Source of the DNA: Phytophthora sp. 'mugwort'
Lineage: Eukaryota > Oomycota > Peronosporomycetes > Peronosporales > Peronosporaceae
Length of the DNA: 64,000 nucleotides
Assembly: GCA_033558025.1 (NCBI GenBank)
Contig: JAUCEF010000006.1
Span: 1,054,001 to 1,118,000 of the forward strand
Direction: 5' to 3'
Shown: positions 43,720-53,488 of the stretch, in pieces
Layout of the letters: each line of letters opens with the position of its first letter
Position numbering within the stretch: the first letter of the stretch is position 1
Notes under the pieces: generated by a model
Seen by the model: the letters and a program-made list of their open reading frames with translations, nothing else
Told to the model about the DNA's origin: nothing
Database searches by the model: none
Made by a program: the position numbers and the translations under genes

Positions 43720-44086
43720 TGTAACGGGGTTACATGAAGAGTGCCAAGTCACTCTTCAGAGCAAGTGTACCCAAGTACACTAAGCGATGTAGCTGAACAT
43801 CACTATGACGTCGGCGGTAATGACGTCATAGATAGGTACCACAGATATGGTACAAAGACCTCAGAGCCACTGAATAGAATAACATCTACGGTACTTTATA
43901 GGTGACTAGTAGTTAGTATATGTAGACGCATTAAAAGGTCACCTATAAATATATTCAGTCTTAAATCTAGCTTATTTTGGTACAGTCCCACAGGCCAGGG
44001 AATAGTGAACTGCCGTTCACTGAGAGTTTGTATACTCTCCGGAAGCCACACTTTCCTGTGCGCAAGGTGTTGTGTGCCCCGTCACC
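43720..44086 (+). repeat. 3' LTR (copy C)
   Basis: 367 bp, about 95% like copy B by eye. It ends GTCACC rather than GTCACA. CCACG (44087-44091) follows and is the inverted match of the CGTGG beside copy A (22413-22417). Confidence 0.94.
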
Positions 44087-44990
44087 CCACGATATTGTTG
44101 TCAAGACTGTTGGCAAGATGAAGCCTTAACCAGCTGCGTAATTTCGGTAGATACCGGTATAATCTTCACTCAGTGGTACCGCAATCATTCATGTAATTAC
44201 AGAATGATTGATAATGCGACGCTGGTTACGCTACGGGGACTACGGAACACGTGGGTACAAGATTGTGGGTACAAGATGGGATCCAAGTGGCAATCGCTGA
44301 TTGGATAAGATAACTCAGTATTCAGTCGAGAATCCAGTAGAGTGTACCCATTAGGAGTATCTAGTAGGCTTAGAGATAGTACAGGGTTACGAACTAAGGA
44401 GCTCAATCAACTCACTTTGCATTTTCCTCTAAACCACTCAAGTCTTTTGATACAGTTCTCGCCAGGCAAGTATGCATTGATGAACTTGTTTCATGTTGTC
44501 CTTGCTTGAGCAAAACTGCCGTAGCTCTTCATCCGTGAACTCGCCTCCTTGATCTGAAGCAGTACCGTCGCTGCGCGTCCGGCTTTTTCGAATTGCGTGT
44601 TTAGTCGCAGAATAAGGTCCTTACCCCCCCCCCCCGTACCATCGCTTCGCTCTTTTCTGCTTAAACAAAAAATACCACTTATACAGCGTCTCCACGCCAA
44701 TGTCCTTTCGCCACAACATTGCACTTCGACTTCTTCTTAGCCATTGTGTCAGCACGACTCATGGACTTGATTGACTCAAACATAGAACTACTGTTGCTCC
44801 TGTGTCCCCATACTTGCGCCTCGCTGGCGTGACTGAGATCGTTGGGGACCTTTGTCATTGTTGCGGTAATGATGCAATGCATTCGCTTGAGATTGCGGTG
44901 GTTACTGTTTCCAGCACTGTAAGTTCCGCCCTGCCGCTCATTCTCGTCACTTTCCAGTCTGCCACGAGCATTACACTGAGTACCTGTAAC

Positions 44991-45101
44991 CGAGTTCTGG
45001 TGAGTCTTAGCAAAATATTTCTGTCTAGGACGTGGCGTTAACACTGTGTTAAATATTTCAGTCCTTGACCGAAATATTTTGCTAGGACTCACCAGAACTC
45101 G
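44991..45101. repeat. 31-bp inverted repeat with 49-bp spacer
   Basis: Arms 44991-45021 and 45071-45101 match in 30 of 31 positions when inverted; inside the spacer TTAACAC-T-GTGTTAA forms a further perfect hairpin. It sits in the Copia gag relic. Confidence 0.88.
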
Positions 45102-45810
45102 TTTGGATCCGCTTGGTTCACTACAGCCTGATAGGCATGAGAACTTCATCAGAGATTGCTGGGATGAGCAGACCATTTGCCTTGCGGCAGCGGATACGCC
45201 AACACTTTTCATACGATGAGGCCAGCTGTCGCCAAAGGGTCCCTTGCTGATGGCCGGCTGCGCCATATGAGACACATCGAGACCGCTTAGTACGCGCAGA
45301 CGCCAAGCAGGGTAATCCTCTGGCCCGGAGAGCCTCATTTCCACCTGCAAAATCACTATGACTGCAACCTTGTTAATCTTCTCGTTAGCGTGCCCTTCTG
45401 AGTCGCTGCCATCAGAATCTGCAGCGAGGAAGCTCGATGAGCTGCCGAAATACTCCTCGCGTTGTACTGTGGGGGAGGCGATCGATTTCTGAGTGGCAGA
45501 ACGGCCAGCCGCCGACTTGCCGTTTCCTTGCTTCCCGAACCATCCCGGCGTTTCTGTAATTGAGCGCCGGTTCTTGTAAGATCCCACGAATGACCTGGTG
45601 GGAATATCACGTGTCGCATTTGACCGTGGATGTTGGTCTCCCAGGGGCGAGTAGGATTTTTTGTTCCGAGGCACAACTATTGTCATCGGTTTTGGGTCGC
45701 GTTGACAAGGGGACATCATCTGCTGTAGGTATTTCGTAGCCTGCGCGTTGCTGAGCTTGCTCGTCAGTACGTATGCTGCTCTTTCCGTGTGATATTTCAA
45801 GGCTCATAAC

Positions 45811-45855
45811 CGAGAAGTGCTGGATGCCGTATACTTGTGTGCAGACTAGCAACCG
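45811..45855 (-). repeat. 45-bp repeat shared with 30667-30711
   Basis: See partner entry. On minus it directly precedes a GGTTATGAGCC stretch that could be a primer-binding site, then gag. Confidence 0.45.
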
Positions 45856-45870
45856 CGTTACCTGCTGCAA

Positions 45871-47469
45871 CCTTCCTTAGGGCGCCAGGTTGGTCGCTAC
45901 ATGTATTAGCGCGTTTCCATCCAGACCCGCGTGGCTTCTTCTGTCGGCCCATCAGACCCGCAGCTTGATCACTTCACCGCGCGCCAAAACAAGTTCTTCT
46001 TGTTGCTGCACGCCTAACCGTTCGAGTTTTGGTGCAGTTGGTCGAAAAAAAGATTCTGACGAATCAGAGGCCTGGAAAATATTTTTTACTAGCTGCAAGA
46101 AAAAAATCTTCTTGTTGCTGCGCAATTGACTACATTGTTTGGACCAAATTTGTACTTATATTATTGGATTGAAAATCCTGGTGCAGCGTTATCCTGAGTA
46201 CTGCGAGCTGGCGTAATGCATGGACACCCGTCGTCCCATTAAGCTGATCGATCCCAGATCCCAGCCCATGCCTTTTAAGACGGAGCGCGACCCGCTTGGC
46301 GAGGTGTCCGTCTATTATGGTTGCTACAGTATTAAAATACAGCTGCGTCGAGCAAGCTCTTAGCTCGGGTGGATTAACTACCGGTAGACCGTCAAAATGG
46401 CTTTGCAAATTCAATCCATGACGTCATGCCTCGGACTCGAAAAATTCCGCTTCCATCATACCGAGCAGTCTTCACAGAAAACGCCGGCAAGTGTACGCCA
46501 GCTGCGACGCATACACAGAGATCAACCTGCAGGCTGTCGCTGCAGCAGCCATAGCCGGCCATCATCGACGAGTGCGCGTGCAAAGCAATTGAAACACGGA
46601 CTCAATGGGCCTGCGAACGTTCGCTGAAGCCACGCGGATGTGCAAGTGGAGGGGCAGACGGCAACGTACTGTAGCGCTGCTAAGCCATGGCTTAGCATTG
46701 CCAGGCGGTGCTGGTGGCAACAACCAAGATGGCATTGTTGCCGTGAAAGTTGCCATTTTACAGGAATTGCTGCCCACCAGTGGTTGAGCTTATGACAACG
46801 CGCCGTTTTTCTGCTGCCTGGAACTCGCGCTGTTTCCGGCTGGCCCATCTGCTCGACACTCACTTCGGCGTAGAAACGGGCGGTTCCAGCAAAACTCTAT
46901 ATCCCTTGTACAACCTCCGTTAGCTGCACTAAGAGTAATAAACTACGGATACAGATACAGTATAAGTTAACTTCCCTCTATAGAACGATGCACTGCTATC
47001 TGAGATACTATTACTTTTAAAAGTGCAGAGCCGAACTGAATTCCTCGAAGCTGTCCCCGTCTCCTAATCACCTTCCGCGAAGCGTGCAGCGCGCCGGCGC
47101 CCACACTTGAGCAGTAGCGCCTCACGCCGCAGCACCCGCCGTAAGCTGCCGCGCGCCTTCCAGTCTCTCCTTCGCCAGCATAGTTGCAGCTAGCTTATCC
47201 GCTGGCCACCTGCACTCGGAACGCCAAAAAAGATCATCGACGGTGGCGTCTCATCTCGCAAAGGTAACGCCACTCGCCCGTTGCTTCTCATTGTAGAACT
47301 CGCTGCGCCGCCCAAACAGCAAGCGGGTCCTCAGCAGCAGGAAACCCACAAAGTAGACTCGAGGGCCAGCCAGCTACGGCCAGCCCCGTGCGTATCGAGT
47401 ACGATAACAGCCTCAGCAACCACAACAACAGCTCCAGCTTCAGCAGCGGCAGAGCGGTACGATCAGACG
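45871..47469. other. Right edge of the transposon island and RasGAP upstream region
   Basis: No gene recognised. Includes a perfect 18-bp palindrome GCTAAGCCATGGCTTAGC at 46679-46696. From about 47040 base composition becomes that of the gene block; the frame in front of the RasGAP ATG is open back to 47281 but without an ATG, so it is treated as 5' UTR. Confidence 0.4.
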
Positions 47470-48405
47470 ATGGGCAAGTGGAACCTCCAGCGGAGGCGCT
47501 CGCACAGCGAGCTGCCGCGCCTGCACGAGCTGGAGTGCGCCGTGCAGGCCGAGATCAAGGACGTTCGCGGGCGCGAGGAGCTCTTCTTGCGCTCCACGTC
47601 CGAGCTCACTTCGCTCATGAAGAAGCTAGGCCGCACGCAGGGCCGCGCATACTTCCGCTACGTGCTCCGCGATGTGTTCGGCGAGAAGTCAAGATTGTAC
47701 GAGGCCCGTGGGCCACCCTCAACGAAGCAGGTGTGCGCGTATGCCAAGAGCGTCATTCAGCGACTGGCCAAGGCCATCCACTTCGCGCCGCTCGTGCTGC
47801 GGGCCGGCTGCCACTACATGCTCACCGAGTTCCGCAAGGCCTTCCCAGAGTGCAAGCACGACGTGCGCATCGTCGTGGGCAGCCTGCTCTTCCTGCGGAT
47901 AGTCTGTCCTGCTCTCGTGAAACCCGAGATGTTCGACTTCCCTGCACACACACCGCAGTCGCTTCCCGTGGGAGTGCAGATCGCCAAGATCTTGCAGCAT
48001 ACGCTCAGCGGCACGCCCGTGGGAGACAGTGACCCCGCTTTCAACGACAGCAATGCCTTCATTTATGCTTTCCAGCCGTTCATGGCCAACTTCCTCGTGC
48101 GCTTCCCTCAGATCCGTGCTGCGTTCGGTAGTGAAGAACCGCAGCAGCTGCATGAGCTGCGGACGCCGGCGTCCTGGGATTGCAGCAACGTGGCGCCGAT
48201 CACACCGACGACACCCACTGGAGCCGACAACTGGGCGGCCTCGCCGCACGCCGAGTCCTGGAACGCGCATCGCCCTAACGGCAAGATGCGCGGGTTCTCC
48301 ATGAGCTCCAACGACGCCATGAAGAGCAAGAAGAAGTTCTCGCTGCGCTTCTGGTCCAGAGGCCCCATCGAGAGCAGCGGCGCCACCCAGCGGCCGACAT
48401 CCTAG
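47470..48405 (+). CDS. Small RasGAP-domain protein
   Basis: 311 residues, single exon, start at the first in-frame ATG (MGKWNLQRRRSHSELP). Nearly the whole protein is a RasGAP fold. ELFLRSTSELTSLMKKLG (R41) aligns with the segment holding the catalytic arginine finger; GSLLFLRIVCPALVKPEMF (141-155) is the signature F-L-R-x3-P-A motif. The C-terminal 80 residues are Ser/Pro/Lys-rich. It should speed GTP hydrolysis by a Ras-type GTPase. No PH, C2 or lipid-binding domain is attached, unlike most RasGAPs. Expected substrate is unknown. Confidence 0.85.
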   Translation: MGKWNLQRRRSHSELPRLHELECAVQAEIKDVRGREELFLRSTSELTSLMKKLGRTQGRAYFRYVLRDVFGEKSRLYEARGPPSTKQVCAYAKSVIQRLAKAIHFAPLVLRAGCHYMLTEFRKAFPECKHDVRIVVGSLLFLRIVCPALVKPEMFDFPAHTPQSLPVGVQIAKILQHTLSGTPVGDSDPAFNDSNAFIYAFQPFMANFLVRFPQIRAAFGSEEPQQLHELRTPASWDCSNVAPITPTTPTGADNWAASPHAESWNAHRPNGKMRGFSMSSNDAMKSKKKFSLRFWSRGPIESSGATQRPTS

Positions 48406-48769
48406 CCTAGGGACCCTAAGCCATCGCCGCGTACTCAGTCAGGATAGGACACACTACTATTTAATCCAATCGCATGGGCAGGACCCCGTCACCATCACCG
48501 CTCAATCGTTTCCTTGCTAAGATCTAAAAGAACCGCTGCAAGTTATGCTTCAACGCTCCTGATTCGGATCACTTGCTGCGAACCTTCCGTCATTTACTTT
48601 ATGACCGCAACAGATCTCCTAAAAACACACCTGCAAAACCCGCCCACGGTATACAAACTCAAAGTGCGACTTAGGAGATGTGTTTTTGTAGAAAAAAAGC
48701 CTAGGATCCCCATTGCCTACCGGCGCAGGTGCAAGTGCAGGTTGCCTCGGAACCTTACGATTACTGCAA
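48406..48769. other. Intergenic, RasGAP to beta-propeller gene
   Basis: 364 bp with no frame of interest. Holds the 3' end of RasGAP and the promoter of the next gene. Short inverted matches (CTCCTAA/TTAGGAG, AAAAACACA/TGTGTTTTT) occur at 48615-48690. Confidence 0.4.
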
Positions 48770-50195
48770 ATGGACAACATCAATACAGACGCCCGCGCGC
48801 GCGGCGAGCTGACGTGCGCACTGGGCTGCCGCACCGGCCGCGTTTATGTGGGGATCGCGGACGGAAGCGTGCGCGCGATCGCCGCGAACGCCTCGGGAGA
48901 ATCAGCCGGCGCCGAGCTGCAGCTGGAGCACGCGCTCTGGAACATCCGCGTGTGTGCGCATGCCGTGACCGTAAGATGGATGCAACTTGCATTGATTGCA
49001 AGGGTGTCAGTAGTGGGCGGGGGTTCGTACTTGTGGCGTCAGGGACTGACGCAGAATGGGTTGTTGCTGTTTGCAGAGTCTTTGCGGCATTGAAGCGGAT
49101 GAGCAGGACAAGGACACGCTCCTGCTGGTCGGCAGCGCCGGCGGAGAGTTGGTGGTGCTATGCGAGGAGCTGGTGAGACTGCCTCGGAAAGCTGATAGCT
49201 GGGCAGCAGTGCTCTGACAACTCTTGCTGCTCTGACAACTCTTGCTGCTACGGATAGGAGCTGCGGCGTTTCCAGTTGGAGAGCGCCGTGCAGCATATAT
49301 GTTACGATCGGGACGGCGAGTTTATCGTCGGGGACATGTTGGACAACCTCTACGGCGTGACGCAGTACGAGATTCTTTGGAAGGTGGGCAATGATAGAGT
49401 TGCTGTCGTGCGATGTGAATTAATGTTGATCGACTGCTGCTGCCAATAGAGACGACTGCTTGCTATCTCACAGAGAGACGATGTTGCAGCGCAGTCCTTC
49501 TACCCATCCACCGCCCAGCCGACAGTGCTGGCGATCGCGCCCGCTAAACTGCTGGACGTCGAGAGGACGCTGTCGAACTATGTTCTCGTAGCTACTGGAC
49601 AGAAATATTTACTGGTGACTCACCGTGGCAAAGACTTCGGCGCGATTCCCACCAGCACGCCGATTACAACGCTGGCGAGCTTTTCAGTTGGAGATGTGGA
49701 CGTCGTGCTGGCGGCCGGAGAGGAAGGGTGAGCACCGACTTTGACGCTAAGACGAGTACTGTGTGTAGGATGACTAATAGTGTGGTTTTACTGCGTGGCA
49801 GAATAATCTATCGCCTCGTGAGCTGTCAGGAAGACACCGTATCGAAGGATATGCCTGACTTTCGCTTCGCTGTAAAAATGTGGGCCCAGGTATCGTTCCC
49901 TGTTGCAAAACTATTGCCTGTAAAGGTGCAGATGTCGACCTTGGTGGCGAAGCCGTCCGATTTTGCATGGATCTGCATGGGTGTTGATGGCGAAGTAGCT
50001 ATTTTTCGAGGGCAAGAGCGCGTAAATCAATCAAGCGCTGCATCGTTTAGCAGAACTGGCAACGTAGCGCTAGATTTTCCCGTCGATTTGGTTTTTCTCA
50101 ATGGCAACGACGCCAGAACTACGCAACAAAGCGGAGCTATCGTGTTCCCAGAGACAATAAACATGTTCCCAATCGAGCTCACGACCCAGCAGTAG
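48770..50195 (+). CDS. Beta-propeller-like protein of unknown function, five exons
   Basis: Exons 48770-48970, 49077-49172, 49258-49383, 49474-49727, 49802-50195; introns 74-106 nt, all GT-AG, phases 0,0,0,2; 356 residues. The chain is a run of short beta strands with G-x-V-Y-V-G-x-A-D-G-S-like turns: RVYVGIADGSVRAIAAN, DTLLLVGSAGGELVVLCEEL, EFIVGDMLDNLYGVTQYEIL, NYVLVATGQKYLLVTHRGKD. This suggests a WD40/FG-GAP-like propeller with about five to six recognisable blades. I could not place it; KICSTOR-type (ITFG2, kaptin) and cilium-related propellers are candidates only by style. The ATG at 48770 is the first in the frame. Confidence 0.7.
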
Positions 50196-50306
50196 TGCCC
50201 GCTCAACGCGTCGCCAAACTACCGCGTGTACACACACAAACCAAAACAGAAAATGAAATAGACTGTTCATATTGCTAGCATTATCTGTGTTGTACAGTAC
50301 TGCAAA

Positions 50307-51700
50307 TCATGACCCAGCTTCGGTCCGATCTTCGGACACGCGAGGTCGCCGAAAGAGCACCAAGTTTTTCCCATCAAATGGTAAGAATGCCTTTTCGATT
50401 TCTGGATGCTTTGCAGTGAGATACTCGACGAAGTTTTCATACGATAAGACTTTGCTTCCGTCCGCGAGTCGTCGATCAGGAAACTGTTGCCCAAACACGC
50501 AGCAGGGTACCACTGCGAAAGGCTTGCTGAATTTGATGGCTACGTCAAAGATGGAGTCGGTGGCCTCGTCAGGGTGCATACCGAGGAGAAGTGACGCTTG
50601 CTCGATAAGCTGGACATTATCTGCGTTGTCCAGGAAGGAGTCCGTGTTGAAGAACGTCGTAATTTGCGGAACAAGCGACTCAGTAAGCGAAACGTCTACT
50701 TCACCAGACTGCGTACGCTCCTTCTTACGCTTTTTCAAGTACTTGTGTTGCTGCTTTGAAAGCTTCATCGGACGCTGTTTATACGCAAGTTTGTGTTAGT
50801 CTGGCATTTGAAGTTTAGCAAGAAGAACAGGATCAGGCGACGACGTACTGGTTCGATGAGAGTGCAAGGCAGTCGCCGTTTGTTCCACAGCTCGAACGAC
50901 ACACTGCCTCTACCTCCTGCAACGTCTACAACACCTTTGCCAGATGCCAGGTATTTCGCGCCAAACGTTTCTACAAGCCACTCGACGAAAACCTGTGCAC
51001 GTTGCTGCTTTCCAATTTTCCCGTGGGGGTCCAGAGGGTCTTCATCAATGTGAGCTCGGACGCGCTTGAGATGCAACCGCTCTTTCAGCCACTTGGCACG
51101 CTCCGTCTTTCGCTCAGAGTCACTGACGTGAAAAAACTCGCAGTTATCCCCATGCTGACATGTCTTCGAGTTGATCCAGAATTTGCAGTGCACTCGCTCC
51201 CTTGCAGCCACGGTAATGCTTTCTTCCACACCAGACTCCTTTTCCTCGTTCTCAACACCCGTACCTCGCTTCCCCCCATCGACAGACAGCCGTGAAGTCA
51301 TGACAACCGTAGGCAGCGGGAGGAACGTCACCCCGGGGTTTTCATCCTTCCACGCTCGGATGATGGTAATGCCGCGTGCATGAACCAAAATTGAGTTTCC
51401 GCACTCAAGCCGCTCCACAAACCCCCGGACATTGACGATATCACCCACCTTGACTCTGTATCGCATAGTATCGATCTCTTCCACTGACAACTCGCCATCG
51501 ATGATCTTGAAAATCACTTCAAGTCGTTCCCGCTCGCCGTCCGACCCCGTGGCGACCGACGCCAAGTCGAAGAATGAACATTTGCGGCTGATGCGGCGCT
51601 GATGCATTAATTGACCCTCCACCGTAATGTCGCGCTTCAGTGCATCATCGCTCCATCGCGCCACGTCCTTGCGAAGAGCTGCAAAGCTAGACCACAGCAT
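50307..51700 (-). CDS. CCCH zinc finger plus methyltransferase-like protein
   Basis: Two exons, 51700-50849 and 50774-50307, with a 74-nt GTACGT intron; 439 residues. Residues 20-125 look like an OB fold (TVEGQLMHQRRISRKCSFFD, VKVGDIVNVRGFVE). Residues about 170-190 are a CCCH finger with C-x8-C-x5-C-x3-H spacing (CKFWINSKTCQHGDNCEFFH). From about 255 is GVVDVAGGRGSVSFEL, which resembles the SAM-binding motif I, then LPCTLIEP joined across the intron to RPMKLSKQQHKYLKKRKKER. A lysine-rich region and a C-terminal helical domain follow. Likely binds RNA and methylates it; the substrate is unknown. Convergent with the propeller gene and 91 bp downstream of maspardin on the same strand. Confidence 0.75.
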
Positions 51701-51791
51701 ATTTGATGGCTACCAAAGAGAGCAATAAATTACGAGTTTTTTAATTGGCAGTAAATTGAATTTTGTTATAGTGCACAACTTGCGCTTTAAT

Positions 51792-53225
51792 TCATGCAAT
51801 AAAGACGCCGTTGGCACGTAAATGGACTTGGAGGTGCATGGTGACCTCGTCATGGTGCGAAAGGAATGGGAATTCGCCTCCGTTCTTGATCATTGCCTGA
51901 GCATTTTAAACGAAATTATCAAATCGAATTGTTTAATGCTCTTGATAAAGGACTATTCCACCAAGACGAATGATACCTGTTTGGCACGTGGGTAGCGGCA
52001 ACCGATTTGGTCCTTAAGGTTGGTCGGAAGACTTGTGTCTTCGTAGCTCTGCAGTAATAGAAAAGGTTGGCGATTGTAAGACAGCTGTTGTGCTTTGCAC
52101 TTACGTCAATGTGCGTGATATTTTCATCCGGCAGGAAAATTTTCCAGCTTTCAGGGTCGCAAGAGAGGCAATTGAGAGTCAAGCGCGAGGCAATTTCCTG
52201 TTGAGACAGAGCCCCAAGCTGTAGGTACGGCCAACACAAAGGTGATGTCGGTATTTTTCCTCCATCTTGAAGTCAGTTGAGAATAACATGGAATCTCACC
52301 TGATCCATCATGTATTCGATTGCTTGATTCTGAGCGTTCATGTGTGGACTCGGCTTCGGAAAGCGCTCGAGTATGTATCTGCATCTCGAAAAAACGAAAT
52401 AATTAAGTTTAGCCCCATGGTAATTTGTAAACGATAGTTTTTTTTTCACTTACTTTCTCACATAGAAGTCTGGCATGTAAGGGAGCCTCCAACACCAAAG
52501 AGTTTACTAGCACGTCACCAAACTCGATTAAGGATAAGCTGGACATACTTACATTTTAATGCACGGAGCGCTTGCTTCGAAGACTTGCGTATCACAAAAT
52601 CCTTGCGTCATGGCTAAGGACTCGACCCGTTGCGGATAGAGCGCCATATAACGCTGCAGATCCAGTGCACCAGTCAGACCTCATGACAAAAACTCAGCCT
52701 CTATTTGGCATTCAAACCTGTATCAAGTACGCGCCAAGTGACACAGCATACACGTGGATCTATCAACATACATACCCAGTTTTGTCAGTTTATCCGTCAG
52801 GGTACGCCGCCAGCCCAAATTGTCAGTACCCCGGATAAATTCATTGCATTGAGAAACCGGTCGAAGCTGTGGATCCACTCCTCATGCGTCCAAACAACGG
52901 GGTGCTGGATCTGTTTGCCGCAGTTGGTAACTCGTTAGCAATACACACACCATATATAGTTATCACGTGCTACCTAAGCTCTCACAGCTAGAACGCGGAA
53001 ACCTTTAGCCGCCAGCTCTCGCAGTTGCAAATGAAATGACAGCGCGACTCCACTCGTGCCTGGAAGACACACTAATGGTGGCCGCCCAGCATTCGCATCA
53101 CTGAGCCTCCCCGAATCATAGTACTCCCATGTATTACCGTCATACGTAGTTATACGCTGGCGTGCAGTCTGCTGTAAAAACTCCTGCTCGCTGCGCTTAA
53201 GAGGTGACAACTCGGTCGGCTTCAT
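51792..53225 (-). CDS. SPG21: Maspardin-like alpha/beta hydrolase, nine exons
   Basis: Exons 53225-52986, 52910-52830, 52759-52718, 52653-52553, 52486-52454, 52384-52300, 52218-52105, 52048-51977, 51896-51792; introns 56-81 nt; 290 residues (human about 308). All borders are GT-AG and the frame is kept throughout. Conserved pieces in order: LVCLPGTSGVALSFHLQ, IQHPVVWTHEEW, IHVYAVSLGAYLIQ (nucleophile elbow region), YMALYPQRVESLAMTQ, PYMPDFYV, SQQEIASRLTLNC, then the C-terminal GGEFPFLSHHDEVTMHLQVH. Maspardin acts on endosome/trans-Golgi membranes in animals, probably as a binding protein rather than an esterase. The elbow is A-V-S-L-G instead of G-x-S-x-G. Exons of 33 and 42 nt make it easy to miss. 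Confidence 0.88.
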
Positions 53226-53488
53226 GCTGCTAGTAGTAGCAGCCTGCTACCTCGATGTCAATCACGTGCTGGATGGTACCGGTATCTTCCAACCAGGGGT
53301 CGCTGAAGATGTATGGAAAAAATGATTTGGCCAAATATCCATTAACAATTTTCTTAAGTTGTCTTCGTCGGTCGGACACTTCGCACACGCCATTAGGACA
53401 ATTTGGTGGAGGACGAGATAGTAGACGTGTTAAGCTTATGGAGAGGTTTGCATTAATGGTATCGATATTCTCTTAGTGAGGGGCCTTA

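Larger units (their letters stand above)
36052..44086 (+). mobile_element. Full-length chromodomain Gypsy (chromovirus) element, about 8.0 kb
   Basis: Two direct LTRs (36052-36416, 43720-44086), a purine tract AATGGGGGA immediately before the 3' LTR, and domains in order gag, protease, reverse transcriptase, RNase H, integrase, chromodomain. The LTRs differ at roughly 15-20 positions including small indels, so insertion is not recent, or the two LTRs come from different copies. Its outer flanks do not match (GTCAA left, CCACG right), which together with LTR copy A implies recombination between two insertions. Every coding segment carries shifts or stops. Confidence 0.92.
44087..45870 (-). pseudogene. 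Copia gag and start of integrase, first Copia element
   Basis: Long minus frame 45800-44679 with LSGPEDYPAWRLRVLSGLDV and QPAISKGPFGDSWP (gag-like), a second frame LILRLNTQFEKAGRAATVLL with SSRMKSYGSFAQARTT (44620-44500), and at the LTR edge QQYRGVG in the frame that continues into the Copia piece at 22413. The 45-bp repeat at 45811-45855 marks the upstream edge. Gag region contains a large inverted duplication (44991-45101) and a poly-C tract near 44625. Confidence 0.65.

Noticed and set aside
47263..47297. Small intron upstream of the RasGAP ATG
   Set aside because: GGTAACG...TTGTAG would be about 35 nt, too short, and no upstream coding exon is evident.
11093..47469. RxLR or Crinkler effector genes in the island
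   Set aside because: Looked for signal peptide plus RxLR or LFLAK; none with both was found among the frames.
47388..48304. Overlapping ORFs in RasGAP, including a 214-codon plus frame and a 183-codon minus frame
   Set aside because: GC-rich shadow frames of RasGAP; Arg/Ala-rich translations without motifs.
53255..53476. 73-codon plus-strand ORF between maspardin and Gemin2
   Set aside because: No domain, lies antisense to the 3' end of Gemin2 transcripts and the maspardin promoter; likely chance.
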